Of a DNA stretch of 64,000 nucleotides, positions 18,911 through 28,383 are shown piece after piece. Source of the stretch: a virus; IMG/VR virus record IMGVR_UViG_3300021368_002114, positions 1 to 64,000 of that record; one strand, given 5' to 3'. Under the pieces are notes generated by a model. It did no database searches. It was not told where the DNA came from and saw nothing but the letters and a program-made list of their open reading frames with translations. Position 1 is the stretch's first letter, and each line of letters opens with the position of its first letter. The position numbers and the translations under genes are program-made.

Positions 18911-20293
18911 ATGGCAAAAAAGAAAAAGATTTTATTACTATCTGATGATTTGAGAATGTCATCGGGTATTGCAACTGTATCCAAAGAATTCGTTTTTGGA
19001 AACTTTGATAAGTTTGATTGGGTTCAATTAGGAGCCGCAGTAAATCATCCTGAAAAAGGGAAAGAAATTGATTTAGGAGATGATGCAAGAAAGATAAGTG
19101 GAATAAAAGATGCTTCACTTAAAATCATTCCTTGGAGTGGATATGGTGATGCAAATATCTTAAGAGAGTTGATAATGAGACATCAACCAGATGCAATCTT
19201 ACACTTTACAGACCCAAGATATTGGAGATGGTTGTATGAAATTGAAGCAGAAATAAGACAAAACATTCCAATTTTATTTTATCATATATGGGATGACCTG
19301 CCAGACCCCCACTATAATAGAAACTATTATGAATCATGTGATTGGTTGGGATGTATCTCAAGACAAACTTATGGTATCGTAAGTAGAGTTGGTAAATTAG
19401 AATCAGAAACAATCAAACCCTTAGAAGATTGGCAAGTAGATTATGTACCTCATGGTATTAATCCAAAAACATACAAACCAGTTGAAGTTCCATCTGAATT
19501 TAAGAAAGAACTTTTAGGTGATAAAGATTATAAGTTTGTTTTATTTTGGATGAACAGAAACATCAAAAGAAAACAACCATCAGATGTTATATGGGCATTT
19601 AAGAAATTTAGAGATAAACTACCAGAATCAGATAAAGATAAGGTATGTTTAATAATGCATACAGCACCAAGAGACCAAAATGGTACTGATTTAATTGAAG
19701 TTAAGAGAAGAATAGCAAATGAATGTGATATTAGATTCTCAACAGAGAGAGTTACACAAGAACAATTAAATTGGATTTATAATTTATCAGATTGTACAAT
19801 CAATATAGCTGGTAATGAAGGGTTCGGATTAACAACTGCAGAATCTATCATGGCAGGAACTCCTGCAATTATAAATGTGACTGGTGGATTACAAGACCAA
19901 TGTGGATTCAAATTAGATGGTAAATATCTAACTGCTGAAGATTACAAAGAAATCGGTTCACTTCATAATTGGAGAGAGTGGGAAGATAAATTAACCCATG
20001 GTGAGTGGGTGAAACCAGTTTGGCCAAGAGTTCAAACTATGGTTGGTTCACTACCTACTCCATATATTATAGATGATAAAGTAGATGTTGAAGAGGTTTC
20101 AGAGGCTATTAAGTATTGGTATGATAAAACACCAAAAGAAAGAAAAGAGGCTGGATTAATAGGTAGACAAGAATTCTTAGGTGATGTTGGATTAAATGCA
20201 GAAAACCAAAACAAAAAAATGGCAGAGGGAATCCTCAAAGGAATCGAAAATTGGAAACCAAAGAAGAAGTTTAATGTATATAAACTTAGGTAA
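18911..20293 (+). CDS. GT4-family glycosyltransferase
   Basis: 460 residues, GT-B fold. N-terminal ILLLSDDLRMSSGIATVS is the acceptor-side Rossmann start; YVPHGINPKTYKP and the donor-binding EGFGLTTAESIMAGTPAI near residue 305 are the standard GT4 signature with its Glu. It is the first gene of a ~12.7 kb run of sugar genes. Donor and acceptor sugars are unknown. Confidence 0.85.
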   Translation: MAKKKKILLLSDDLRMSSGIATVSKEFVFGNFDKFDWVQLGAAVNHPEKGKEIDLGDDARKISGIKDASLKIIPWSGYGDANILRELIMRHQPDAILHFTDPRYWRWLYEIEAEIRQNIPILFYHIWDDLPDPHYNRNYYESCDWLGCISRQTYGIVSRVGKLESETIKPLEDWQVDYVPHGINPKTYKPVEVPSEFKKELLGDKDYKFVLFWMNRNIKRKQPSDVIWAFKKFRDKLPESDKDKVCLIMHTAPRDQNGTDLIEVKRRIANECDIRFSTERVTQEQLNWIYNLSDCTINIAGNEGFGLTTAESIMAGTPAIINVTGGLQDQCGFKLDGKYLTAEDYKEIGSLHNWREWEDKLTHGEWVKPVWPRVQTMVGSLPTPYIIDDKVDVEEVSEAIKYWYDKTPKERKEAGLIGRQEFLGDVGLNAENQNKKMAEGILKGIENWKPKKKFNVYKLR

Positions 20294-20571
20294 TGAGTAA
20301 ACCAATCTTCATTGTTAGATTTCCAGGTTATTGGACTAATAATCAAGTTCAAGAATCTCGTAGGGCGATTCATAGTATGAAAGAACTTAGTGATGATTAT
20401 CATGTTTTAACTTTACAAGATAATGAAATCGAAACTACAAAATTTGAATGTTATAATTCACCACACGAGCCAGAGAAATTAGAAGAAGTAACTCGATTAA
20501 CAACACTTTCTATCGAAAGATGTTTAAGAAACGAAGAAGAAAACAGATTAAGAGAATTAGAAGATGAATAA
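20293..20571 (+). CDS. Hypothetical protein in glycan island
   Basis: 92 residues, starting with a strand-like IFIVRFPGYW and ending in a Glu/Arg-rich helix. It overlaps both glycosyltransferase neighbours by 1 and 8 bases. No family recognised. Confidence 0.65.
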   Translation: MSKPIFIVRFPGYWTNNQVQESRRAIHSMKELSDDYHVLTLQDNEIETTKFECYNSPHEPEKLEEVTRLTTLSIERCLRNEEENRLRELEDE

Positions 20572-21823
20572 ACCATTATTAGTATTTCAGGCACCAATAG
20601 CAACAAGAAGTGGTTATGGTGACCATTCAAGAGATATCTTGAAATCATTATTTGAATTAGATAAGTATGATATAAAAGTTGTACCAACGAGATGGGGAAA
20701 CACCCCACAAGACCAAATCAATCCACAAACTGAATTTGGTAAAAAGATATTAGAATGCTTGGCAACTCAAGTAACTAGACAACCTGATATTTTTATACAA
20801 GTATCTGTTGCAAATGAGTTTAGAAAAGTTGGTAAGTATAACATAGGAATTACAGCTGGAGTTGAAACTACAACTGCTCCACAAGAGTTTTTACAAGGTG
20901 GAAATCAAATGGATTTAATTATAACTCCATCTGAATTTACTAAAGAAACTTTGATTAAAACAAACTATACTCAAGTAGATAAAAGAACTCAACAAAAAAC
21001 AGGTGAACTAAAATTAGAAAAACCAGTTGAAGTTTTATTTGAAGGAGTAGATACAAAGGTATTCAATGGTAAGTGTTCAAAATCTATTTTGGATAATGTT
21101 GATACTGATTTTAACTTTTTATTTGTAGGACATTGGTTAGCAGGAGATTTAGGACAAGATAGGAAAGATGTTGGAATGATGATTCAAACATTTTGTACTG
21201 TTTTCAAAGATTTACCAAAGAATCAACAACCTGGTCTTATACTGAAAACCTCACAAGCAGGATTCTCAGTAATGGAAAGAGAATCAACATCTAATAAAAT
21301 TAAAGAATTAACAAATCAATTTGGTGATAAATGTCCTCCTATTCATTTAGTGTTCGGTGATTTATCTGAATCAGAACTAAACGATTTGTATAATGATAAA
21401 AAAGTTAAGGCATTTTTAATGTTCACTAAAGGTGAAGGTTATGGTAGACCTCTTGCAGAGTTCGCTACAACAGGTAAACCAATACTTGTTTCAAATTGGA
21501 GTGGACATAAAGATTTCTTACCAGAAGAAAATACAGTTTACTTAGAAGGTGAACTTAAAAATGTACACCAAACAGCTGCAAACAAATTCTTACTTAAAGA
21601 ATCAAAATGGTTCAATGTAGATTACTCTAAAGCAGCGGCTTCTATATTTGATGTTTATAAGAACTATAAAAGCCATACTAAGAAAAGTGCTGGATTAAAA
21701 ACTAATATAAACAATAACTTTAATTTAGATAAGATGACAAAAAGATTTGGAGAAATACTTGATAAGTACGTTAAAGTTGCTGTACCAGTTGCACTAAAGT
21801 TACCAGAAATTAAGAAATTATAA
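20564..21823 (+). CDS. GT4-family glycosyltransferase
   Basis: 419 residues. ATRSGYGDHSRDILKSL resembles the N-terminal loop of GT4 enzymes; VLFEGVDTKVF is the linker, and FTKGEGYGRPLAEFATTGKP is the donor-binding Glu motif. Probably a partner of the gene at 18911, since both share the serine/glycine loop after the first strand. Confidence 0.85.
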   Translation: MNKPLLVFQAPIATRSGYGDHSRDILKSLFELDKYDIKVVPTRWGNTPQDQINPQTEFGKKILECLATQVTRQPDIFIQVSVANEFRKVGKYNIGITAGVETTTAPQEFLQGGNQMDLIITPSEFTKETLIKTNYTQVDKRTQQKTGELKLEKPVEVLFEGVDTKVFNGKCSKSILDNVDTDFNFLFVGHWLAGDLGQDRKDVGMMIQTFCTVFKDLPKNQQPGLILKTSQAGFSVMERESTSNKIKELTNQFGDKCPPIHLVFGDLSESELNDLYNDKKVKAFLMFTKGEGYGRPLAEFATTGKPILVSNWSGHKDFLPEENTVYLEGELKNVHQTAANKFLLKESKWFNVDYSKAAASIFDVYKNYKSHTKKSAGLKTNINNNFNLDKMTKRFGEILDKYVKVAVPVALKLPEIKKL

Positions 21824-22347
21824 TGGCATTTACAAGACAATATAAATCATTTCTAAGACCAGAGAAGAGAATACCTCGTTCTCAAATAAGACCTAGAAAC
21901 ATTTATCGTATCACAACTTATCGTGGTGGAGACCCTGCAACAAGAAGTGGGGAAGATGCTAGATATATTTTTGTGATTGGTATTGTTGGTAATAAAGTTC
22001 ATGCAATTAAACTGAATCCAATTCAACCTATTCATTTTACTAACTTTATAGGTAAGTTAAGAGATAGGAGAATACCAATAGGTTCAGACCAAGCACTAGA
22101 ACTTTTACTAAAAAGGTTCTCTAAAGATGGTAGTTCTTTATTTGAATCTCATATTAAGAATAATTCTAAATTATATTCTAGACAATTGGCTAATTACAGA
22201 ACATATATTCTTAACAGTATTGTAAATGTATATGAAATTAGATTTGAAGAAGATGTACTTAGAAGATTATTTGGAGAACCAGGTACAACATCAACTCGTA
22301 GACAGGTAATTCAAGATGAAGTAAACGAAGATAGTGATGACGATTAG
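21823..22347 (+). CDS. Phage hypothetical protein (possible virion-associated)
   Basis: 174 residues. The segment YRITTYRGGDPATRSGEDAR followed by YIFVIGIVG is beta-rich, and I recall similar stretches in hypothetical T4-like phage proteins, without a function. The acidic tail (NEDSDDD) is notable. It lies between glycosyltransferases but does not look like one. Confidence 0.6.
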   Translation: MAFTRQYKSFLRPEKRIPRSQIRPRNIYRITTYRGGDPATRSGEDARYIFVIGIVGNKVHAIKLNPIQPIHFTNFIGKLRDRRIPIGSDQALELLLKRFSKDGSSLFESHIKNNSKLYSRQLANYRTYILNSIVNVYEIRFEEDVLRRLFGEPGTTSTRRQVIQDEVNEDSDDD

Positions 22348-22957
22348 TTACGGAATAACAGTACATAATGAATTAGAAGAGTTAACTAAATTGTTAGATT
22401 TTCTAAATAATAATATAAGAGAAGAAGATGAAATTGTAATTCAGTATGATGAAGGTGGTGTTACACCTGAGGTACTAGAGTTTCTAAAAATCAAAAAACA
22501 AATTCATGGTTATACTGTGATTGGATTCCCTCTTAATAAAGATTTTGCATCTTATAAAAATAATCTTAAGAAACATTGTACTAAAGATTATATATTTCAA
22601 ATAGATGCAGATGAGATTCCACACGAAGTTATGATTAATTATCTGCCACAGGTGTTAGCAGATAATCCAGTTGATATAATATTCGTACCAAGAGTAAATA
22701 CAGTTAATGGATTATCCCAAGAACATATTGAAAAATGGAGATGGAACGTAAATGAAAAAGGTTGGGTTAATTGGCCTGATTACCAAACAAGAATTTACAG
22801 AAATACCGAAGATGTAACTTGGATGAACAAGGTACATGAAAAAATTACAGGCTATGATACTTTCTCAAACTTCCCAGCTGAAGAACATTGGGCACTGTAT
22901 CATCCAAAGGAAATAGATAGACAAGAAAAACAAAATCAATTTTACGAAACAATTTAA
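22337..22957 (+). CDS. GT2-like glycosyltransferase
   Basis: 206 residues from the ATG at 22337 (a GTG directly before is also possible). N-terminal ISYGITVHNELEELTKLLDF is a typical GT2 opening, and IFQIDADEIPHE carries the DxD metal and nucleotide motif. The second half has WMNKVHEKITGY and PAEEHWALYH, as in small GT2 proteins related to LPS core enzymes. It overlaps the preceding gene by 11 bases. Confidence 0.75.
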   Translation: MTISYGITVHNELEELTKLLDFLNNNIREEDEIVIQYDEGGVTPEVLEFLKIKKQIHGYTVIGFPLNKDFASYKNNLKKHCTKDYIFQIDADEIPHEVMINYLPQVLADNPVDIIFVPRVNTVNGLSQEHIEKWRWNVNEKGWVNWPDYQTRIYRNTEDVTWMNKVHEKITGYDTFSNFPAEEHWALYHPKEIDRQEKQNQFYETI

Positions 22958-22958
22958 T

Positions 22959-23261
22959 ATGGAAGGAACATTTATACCACTAGGGGATAGAGTATTAATA
23001 AAACCTAGTAAAAAAGAAGAATCTAAAACAAAAAGCGGAATTATATTAACTGATTCATCTACTCAAGGAAAAAAAGTTTATGGAGAGGTTATAGAAGTTG
23101 GAACAGGTATATTCTCTCAAAGTGGAGAAAGAATTCCCATGACCGTAAAAAGGGGAGATACTGTTATGTATGAAAAAGGCCAAGGAACTAATGAAATAGA
23201 AATTGGTACAGAAAAGTTTTTATTGTTTAACGAACATCAATTAATAGGAATAGTAAAATGA
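22959..23261 (+). CDS. groES: GroES-type co-chaperonin (phage-encoded)
   Basis: 100 residues. FIPLGDRVLIKPSKKEE, KTKSGIILTDSS (the mobile loop that contacts GroEL), GEVIEVGTG, and KRGDTVMYEKGQG are all standard GroES elements. It would cap the GroEL encoded at 6033-7649, but the gene is ~15 kb away inside the glycan island rather than in a groESL operon. It overlaps the epimerase start by 4 bases. Confidence 0.93.
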   Translation: MEGTFIPLGDRVLIKPSKKEESKTKSGIILTDSSTQGKKVYGEVIEVGTGIFSQSGERIPMTVKRGDTVMYEKGQGTNEIEIGTEKFLLFNEHQLIGIVK

Positions 23262-24109
23262 AAATATTAGTAACTGGAGGAGCTGGTTTTATAGGAACTA
23301 ACCTCATAAAAAGATTATTAAAAGAAGGTCATGAAGTAGTATCACTTGATGATTATGAAACAGGTACAGAAGATAACCATGTAGATGGAGCATCTTATGT
23401 TAATGGTGATATAGATTCTCTTACTTATTGGAAAGGTGAATCATTTGATTTAGTATATCACTTAGCTGCACTTAGTAGAATACAACCATCATTCGATGAC
23501 CCTACTGAATGTTTTAGAGTAAATGCACAAGGTTCACAAGTTGTAGCTGATTGGGCAAGATTAAATAATATAAAGGTAGTTTATGCGGGTTCATCTTCTA
23601 GGTGGCATGACCCATTTCAATCACCTTATGCTTGTTTTAAGCATATGGGAGAAGAAGTATTCAAACTTTATAGAAAAGCTTACAACTTAGATGTAGAGAT
23701 TTGTAGATTCTACAATGTATATGGACCAGATGAAATCATCGAAGGTGATTGGGCAGCAGTGATTGGTATATGGAGGAGACAAGTTAGAGATAATCAACCA
23801 ATAACAATAATTGGTGATGGAGAACAAAGAAGAGATTTCACTCATGTAGTTGATATCGTAGATGCATTATACAAAGTAGGTATGGGTGACCAAAAACACG
23901 AAGATGCTTGGGAACTTGGAACTGGTACAAACTATTCAATCAATGAAGTATTTGGAATGTTTTTAGAAAAATATCCACAAATAGAATCAGTTTACTTACC
24001 AGACCAACCAGGTAATTACAGAAAAACTCTAAGAGAAAATGATGATACATTAGAGAGATTAGATTGGAAACCAGAAGATAGATTAAGAGAATATATTCAA
24101 TCACTATGA
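23258..24109 (+). CDS. NAD-dependent sugar-nucleotide epimerase/dehydratase (extended SDR)
   Basis: 283 residues. NAD-binding GGAGFIGTNL near residue 7, DLVYHLAALSR, the catalytic Ser region YAGSSSRW, and YACFK (YxxxK). GDGEQRRDFTHVVDIVDAL is the standard substrate-side motif. Members interconvert sugar nucleotides such as UDP-glucose and UDP-galactose; the exact sugar is not determined. UDP-galactose would suit the mutase at 27301-28383. Confidence 0.88.
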   Translation: MKILVTGGAGFIGTNLIKRLLKEGHEVVSLDDYETGTEDNHVDGASYVNGDIDSLTYWKGESFDLVYHLAALSRIQPSFDDPTECFRVNAQGSQVVADWARLNNIKVVYAGSSSRWHDPFQSPYACFKHMGEEVFKLYRKAYNLDVEICRFYNVYGPDEIIEGDWAAVIGIWRRQVRDNQPITIIGDGEQRRDFTHVVDIVDALYKVGMGDQKHEDAWELGTGTNYSINEVFGMFLEKYPQIESVYLPDQPGNYRKTLRENDDTLERLDWKPEDRLREYIQSL

Positions 24110-24939
24110 TAGGAATAGTAGGGCAGGGATTTGTAGGTAATGCCGTTTATCAGAAGTTTAGTAAATATTATGATGTTTTAACAAATGATTTAGATAAGAA
24201 TAAATCAACAGCAACATTACAAGATTTAATATCTTCTTGTGAAACTATTTTCTTATGTTTACCAACACCAATGAAACCAGATGGTAGTTGTGATTTATCT
24301 ATACTTGAAAACGTATTACAAGAAATAGATTTGATTGTAGATAACTACGAGACAAAAAGAACTATTGTAATAAAATCAACGATAATTCCTGGTACAACTA
24401 AAAAATGGAATGAAACATATGAATCTCTAAATATAGTTTTTAATCCTGAGTTTCTTACAGAAAGAAACGCAGTGAAGGATTATGATAATCAGAAGAGAAT
24501 TATATTAGGAGGCCCAAGGCCTACCACAACAGAATTAAAACAAATATTTTCAAAAGTATTTCCAAAAGCAACAATAATCAAAACCGATTCTACTCATGCT
24601 GAAATGGTAAAGTATTTAACTAATACATTCCTTTCAACTAAAGTATCATTCGCAAATGAGATATATCAGTTGTGTGATAAACTTGATATTGATTATGATA
24701 AGGTTGTTGAATATGCAACTTATGATGAAAGATTAGGAAAATCTCATTGGGGAGTTCCTGGCCATGATGGTGATTTTGGTTTTGGTGGACATTGTTTTCC
24801 AAAAGATTTAGCAGCATTACTTCATCTTACAATTAAAATGGGTACTATAAATAATGTTTTACTTGCCACTTCTAATACAAATGATGAGGTAAGAAAAAAT
24901 AGAGATTGGGAACAAATGAAAGGAAGAGCCGTATCGTGA
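24106..24939 (+). CDS. UDP-glucose/GDP-mannose 6-dehydrogenase-like enzyme (short form)
   Basis: 277 residues. NAD-binding GIVGQGFVGNAV, LCLPTPMKPDGSCD, IKSTIIPGTT, FNPEFLTERNAV, and the catalytic Cys in FGFGGHCFPKD. Full-length enzymes are ~400-450 residues; here the C-terminal UDP-binding domain is missing, so the protein ends shortly after the central helical domain. The two core domains are complete, so it may act in a simplified form or on another sugar. Expected product is a uronic acid nucleotide. Confidence 0.8.
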   Translation: MIGIVGQGFVGNAVYQKFSKYYDVLTNDLDKNKSTATLQDLISSCETIFLCLPTPMKPDGSCDLSILENVLQEIDLIVDNYETKRTIVIKSTIIPGTTKKWNETYESLNIVFNPEFLTERNAVKDYDNQKRIILGGPRPTTTELKQIFSKVFPKATIIKTDSTHAEMVKYLTNTFLSTKVSFANEIYQLCDKLDIDYDKVVEYATYDERLGKSHWGVPGHDGDFGFGGHCFPKDLAALLHLTIKMGTINNVLLATSNTNDEVRKNRDWEQMKGRAVS

Positions 24940-25823
24940 AAATAACATTTATTTATGCTTACGAAAATGAAGAATGGTCAACCCCACTATCCTTGGCAAA
25001 AGAGTTTCAATCTCAAGGTTGGGAAGTAGAGTTTGTATCGATAGGTTCAAATAGATTACAGAATTGGAATGATTCTAAAATAAAAGATTGGATAGATTCA
25101 AAACCAAAAACAGATATTGTTTTGTTTATGGATTGGGGAAGATTTGATTCACCTCTTTTAGATAAAAATTTAGTTGATGCATTTTGGGTACAAGAAAGTG
25201 GAGATGACCCACAGAACTTTGAAAGAAATTATCCTAAATCAGAAAGATTTCATGTAACTCTTTCACCTGATTTTGAATCAACAACAGAATACAGAAAAAG
25301 AAACCAAGATGCTCATTGGTGGACACATTTTGCTGATACAAGAACCCAATATCCGATTGATATAGAGCCTGAGTATGTTGCTGTAACAACACGAGGATTG
25401 GGTAATTCTGAATTTTTAGATATAGTCACACAACATGGGGGAGGAACAATTGGTAATCAAAATGGATTTGGACCAAAAGAACATACTGAATTTCTTAACA
25501 AAGGATTAATGGTTATTCAGAACTCAAGATGGGGTGAGGTAACTCGTAGAATTTTTGAAGGAATGGCTTGTGGTAAAATGATTTTATGTGATAGATTACA
25601 CGAAAACAAAAAACTACATGATTTATTTACAGATGGTGAGGATATAGTTTACTATGATGATATGATTGATTGTATTACTAAAATGAATAAATACAACGAA
25701 GATGATGCTGAAAGAAATCGTATAGCACAGAATGGATATAAAAAGGTTTTAGAAAATCATACTCAAAAACAAAGAGTAGAATTTGTAATAAAAAAATATA
25801 AAGAATGGAAAAATTACCAATAA
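24936..25823 (+). CDS. CgeB-like glycosyltransferase
   Basis: 295 residues from the GTG at 24936, which overlaps the previous stop and follows AAGGAAG; an ATG at 24906 is in frame but would add a segment inside the previous gene. The C-terminal motif NSRWGEVTRRIFEGMACGKM is the donor-site signature of CgeB-type GT-B enzymes. The N-terminal half (VLFMDWGRFDSPLL) is the acceptor domain. Confidence 0.75.
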   Translation: MKITFIYAYENEEWSTPLSLAKEFQSQGWEVEFVSIGSNRLQNWNDSKIKDWIDSKPKTDIVLFMDWGRFDSPLLDKNLVDAFWVQESGDDPQNFERNYPKSERFHVTLSPDFESTTEYRKRNQDAHWWTHFADTRTQYPIDIEPEYVAVTTRGLGNSEFLDIVTQHGGGTIGNQNGFGPKEHTEFLNKGLMVIQNSRWGEVTRRIFEGMACGKMILCDRLHENKKLHDLFTDGEDIVYYDDMIDCITKMNKYNEDDAERNRIAQNGYKKVLENHTQKQRVEFVIKKYKEWKNYQ

Positions 25824-26614
25824 GTATCGGAATATTAGGATGGAATAGTAATAATTCATCCTTACCAAATACATTATTTTCTTATCTAAGAAATGAATTT
25901 TTTGATGTAACTGATGATATTACTATCTTTTTTCAAGAGTTAAAAGAAGAAGATAAAAAGTTAGCCAAATATTTCAACTTAAATTATATTGGTGATTCAG
26001 AAAATGTTGGAATTGCAAAAGCATTCAATGCCTTAGTAAACAATGCTAAGTATGAAAACTTTCTTATACTAGAACATGACTGGTATTTACAAGAAAATGC
26101 AGAAACAGTATTCAAAAGAATCAAATCTTCTATAAAGTTATTAGATGAGGGATATGATTGTATAAAGATGAGAAGTATGACTAGACCAGGTTTTACAGAT
26201 TTTTCAGTAATAAGATATTTAGATAATCCTTTGGAATATTTTGATGAAGAATTACAATTACCATATCCTCATTTGTTAGATGCTTGTCATGTTTATAAAG
26301 ATATACATAAAATGTATCCTGAAATGATACAACAGATACATGATGGTGATTGTATGTATTATACATCATCTAGTAGATATGGAAACTATACAAATAACCC
26401 TTGTATTTACAAAACTAAATTCTTTAAGGAAATACTTGAAAGATTTTTAGGAGATACTGATTCCCTCGAAGGTTTAATTTCAAGATGGTGGGCTCATCAA
26501 AACTATAAAGTTGCTCATTCAGAAGGATTGTTTACTCATTTCGATGTTGTAAAATATGCTCCATATTGGGATACTATAAATTATTATACAAAAGAAAAAG
26601 GAATATTAAAATAA
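25805..26614 (+). CDS. GT-A-type glycosyltransferase-like protein
   Basis: 269 residues. The first 100 resemble a GT2 domain: ISIGILGWNSNNSSLPNTL, ENVGIAKAFNALV, and FLILEHDWYL in the DxD position (EHDW). The later part (DACHVYKDIH, MYYTSSSRYG) is unrecognised. It overlaps the preceding gene by 19 bases. Confidence 0.65.
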   Translation: MEKLPISIGILGWNSNNSSLPNTLFSYLRNEFFDVTDDITIFFQELKEEDKKLAKYFNLNYIGDSENVGIAKAFNALVNNAKYENFLILEHDWYLQENAETVFKRIKSSIKLLDEGYDCIKMRSMTRPGFTDFSVIRYLDNPLEYFDEELQLPYPHLLDACHVYKDIHKMYPEMIQQIHDGDCMYYTSSSRYGNYTNNPCIYKTKFFKEILERFLGDTDSLEGLISRWWAHQNYKVAHSEGLFTHFDVVKYAPYWDTINYYTKEKGILK

Positions 26615-27301
26615 ATGGATATACAAAACAATTTTTCAGTACACTATCAAACTTGGAAGAATAAAGATGCCGTTAAAAAAGTTTTAACTGATTTTAGAAA
26701 CCACTTTCCCACCAATCCTATAAGATTGGTTTCTGATAATGGGGCAGATTATAAAGATTTTGTTGATACTTTTGAAGTAGTATATGAATTCCAAAACTCA
26801 AATGTTTTTCCTGGTGGTAAGTTTGGAGATATATCTCATTGTTATGAGTGGTTGGATAGATTAAATTCAACTTGTCAAATGTTTGATACTGATTGGGTTG
26901 TGATATTTGAAGATGATGTTCTTACAAAAAATAGTAATATCCAATTCCCTAATTCAGATTCAGGTGGAGTGTATGTGCATCCATGGAAACAACCATTAAC
27001 CGATAAGTTAAAAGAAAGAAATACTTCAAATAAAAATTGGGGATATGGAATGTGTGGAGGTTCTATTTTTAGAAGGCAATCTTTTTTAGATTCCTATAAT
27101 AAAATAAACGAATTCCCATTAGAAGAATTATCTAAATTAGATGATAGAATTGTTGGGTGGTCTGATACTCTTATTAATTGTTTCCTACAATACTTTGGAT
27201 ATAGTTATGAAGTTTGGAGTGGTATGGATGATATGTTATATCCAAATTGGAAACCAAAAGAAGATACTATTTTTCTTCATGGTTATAAAGAATTATATTA
27301 A
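26615..27301 (+). CDS. GT-A-type glycosyltransferase-like protein
   Basis: 228 residues. VVIFEDDVLTKNS near residue 96 is a DxD-type motif, preceded by a GT2-like N-terminus (FSVHYQTWKNKDAVKKVL). Segment GYGMCGGSIFRRQ resembles the acceptor region of small GT-A enzymes. Its stop shares a base with the mutase start. Confidence 0.65.
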   Translation: MDIQNNFSVHYQTWKNKDAVKKVLTDFRNHFPTNPIRLVSDNGADYKDFVDTFEVVYEFQNSNVFPGGKFGDISHCYEWLDRLNSTCQMFDTDWVVIFEDDVLTKNSNIQFPNSDSGGVYVHPWKQPLTDKLKERNTSNKNWGYGMCGGSIFRRQSFLDSYNKINEFPLEELSKLDDRIVGWSDTLINCFLQYFGYSYEVWSGMDDMLYPNWKPKEDTIFLHGYKELY

Positions 27302-28383
27302 TGTACGATTATTTAATAGTTGGTAGTGGATTTTTTGGTTCAATATGTGCAAGAGAACTTACCGATAGTGGTAAGAAAGTTTGTGTAATTGAAAACAGAA
27401 ACCACATTGGTGGTAATTGTTATACATCTAAACGAAATGGAATAAACGTACACGATTACGGCCCACATATATTTCATACTTCAAATGAAGAAGTTTGGAA
27501 GTGGATTAACCAATATGTAGATTTCAATGATTTTACATTAAGACCCGTAGCAAACTACCAAGGTGAGATTTATTCTTTACCTTTTAATATGTGGACATTC
27601 TCTAAATTATGGGGAATCACTCACCCATATCAAGCAAAAGAAATTATAGAAGAACAATCTAAACATATAAAAGACCCAAAAAACTTAGAAGAACAAGCAA
27701 TTAAACTTGTTGGTAAAGATGTATATGAAAAGTTAATCAAAGGATATACAGAAAAACAATGGAGGAAAGATGCAAAGGATTTACCAAAAGAAATAATCAA
27801 ACGATTACCTGTACGATTTAATTATGATAATAATTACTTCAACGATAAGTACCAAGGTATTCCAATCGGTGGATATACTCAGATATTTGAAAAACTTTTA
27901 GATGGAATAGAAGTAAAATTAGAAACTGATTTTTTCAAATCAGAATTACCAAAGTATAAGAAAGTAATTTATACAGGACCAATTGATAAATACTTTGATT
28001 ATAAATTTGGTGAGTTAGAATATAAAACAACTAACTTTGAACACAAAAAAATGGATACTGATAATTATCAAGGAGTTGTAATGATGAACTATACAGAAAA
28101 GAATGTTCCTTTTACAAGAACAATAGAACACAAACACTTTGAAAATGTAGAATCAGATTCAACTTGGGTAACTTGGGAGTTTCCAACTGAATATAAAGCA
28201 GATGAAACTGAACCATATTATCCAGTCAATGATAAAGAAAATACTAAAATATACAACAAATATAAAAAACTAGCTGATAAAGAAAAGAATGTTTACTTTG
28301 GTGGTAGATTAGCAGAATACAAATACTATGATATGCACAAAGTAATTGAATCCGCACTAAATTTTGTTAATGATATAAAATGA
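27301..28383 (+). CDS. glf: UDP-galactopyranose mutase
   Basis: 360 residues, the usual length. FAD-binding YLIVGSGFFGSICARELT, ENRNHIGGNCYT, HDYGPHIFHTSNEEVW, YTEKQWRKDAKDLP, and the end LAEYKYYDMHKVIESAL are all family hallmarks. It converts UDP-galactopyranose to UDP-galactofuranose, a sugar of bacterial surface glycans absent from most phages. The surrounding transferases presumably include one using the furanose form. Confidence 0.95.
   Translation: MYDYLIVGSGFFGSICARELTDSGKKVCVIENRNHIGGNCYTSKRNGINVHDYGPHIFHTSNEEVWKWINQYVDFNDFTLRPVANYQGEIYSLPFNMWTFSKLWGITHPYQAKEIIEEQSKHIKDPKNLEEQAIKLVGKDVYEKLIKGYTEKQWRKDAKDLPKEIIKRLPVRFNYDNNYFNDKYQGIPIGGYTQIFEKLLDGIEVKLETDFFKSELPKYKKVIYTGPIDKYFDYKFGELEYKTTNFEHKKMDTDNYQGVVMMNYTEKNVPFTRTIEHKHFENVESDSTWVTWEFPTEYKADETEPYYPVNDKENTKIYNKYKKLADKEKNVYFGGRLAEYKYYDMHKVIESALNFVNDIK

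Noticed and set aside
22334-22336. GTG as the start of the GT2-like gene
   Set aside because: The ATG three bases later is equally placed and gives the usual N-terminus.
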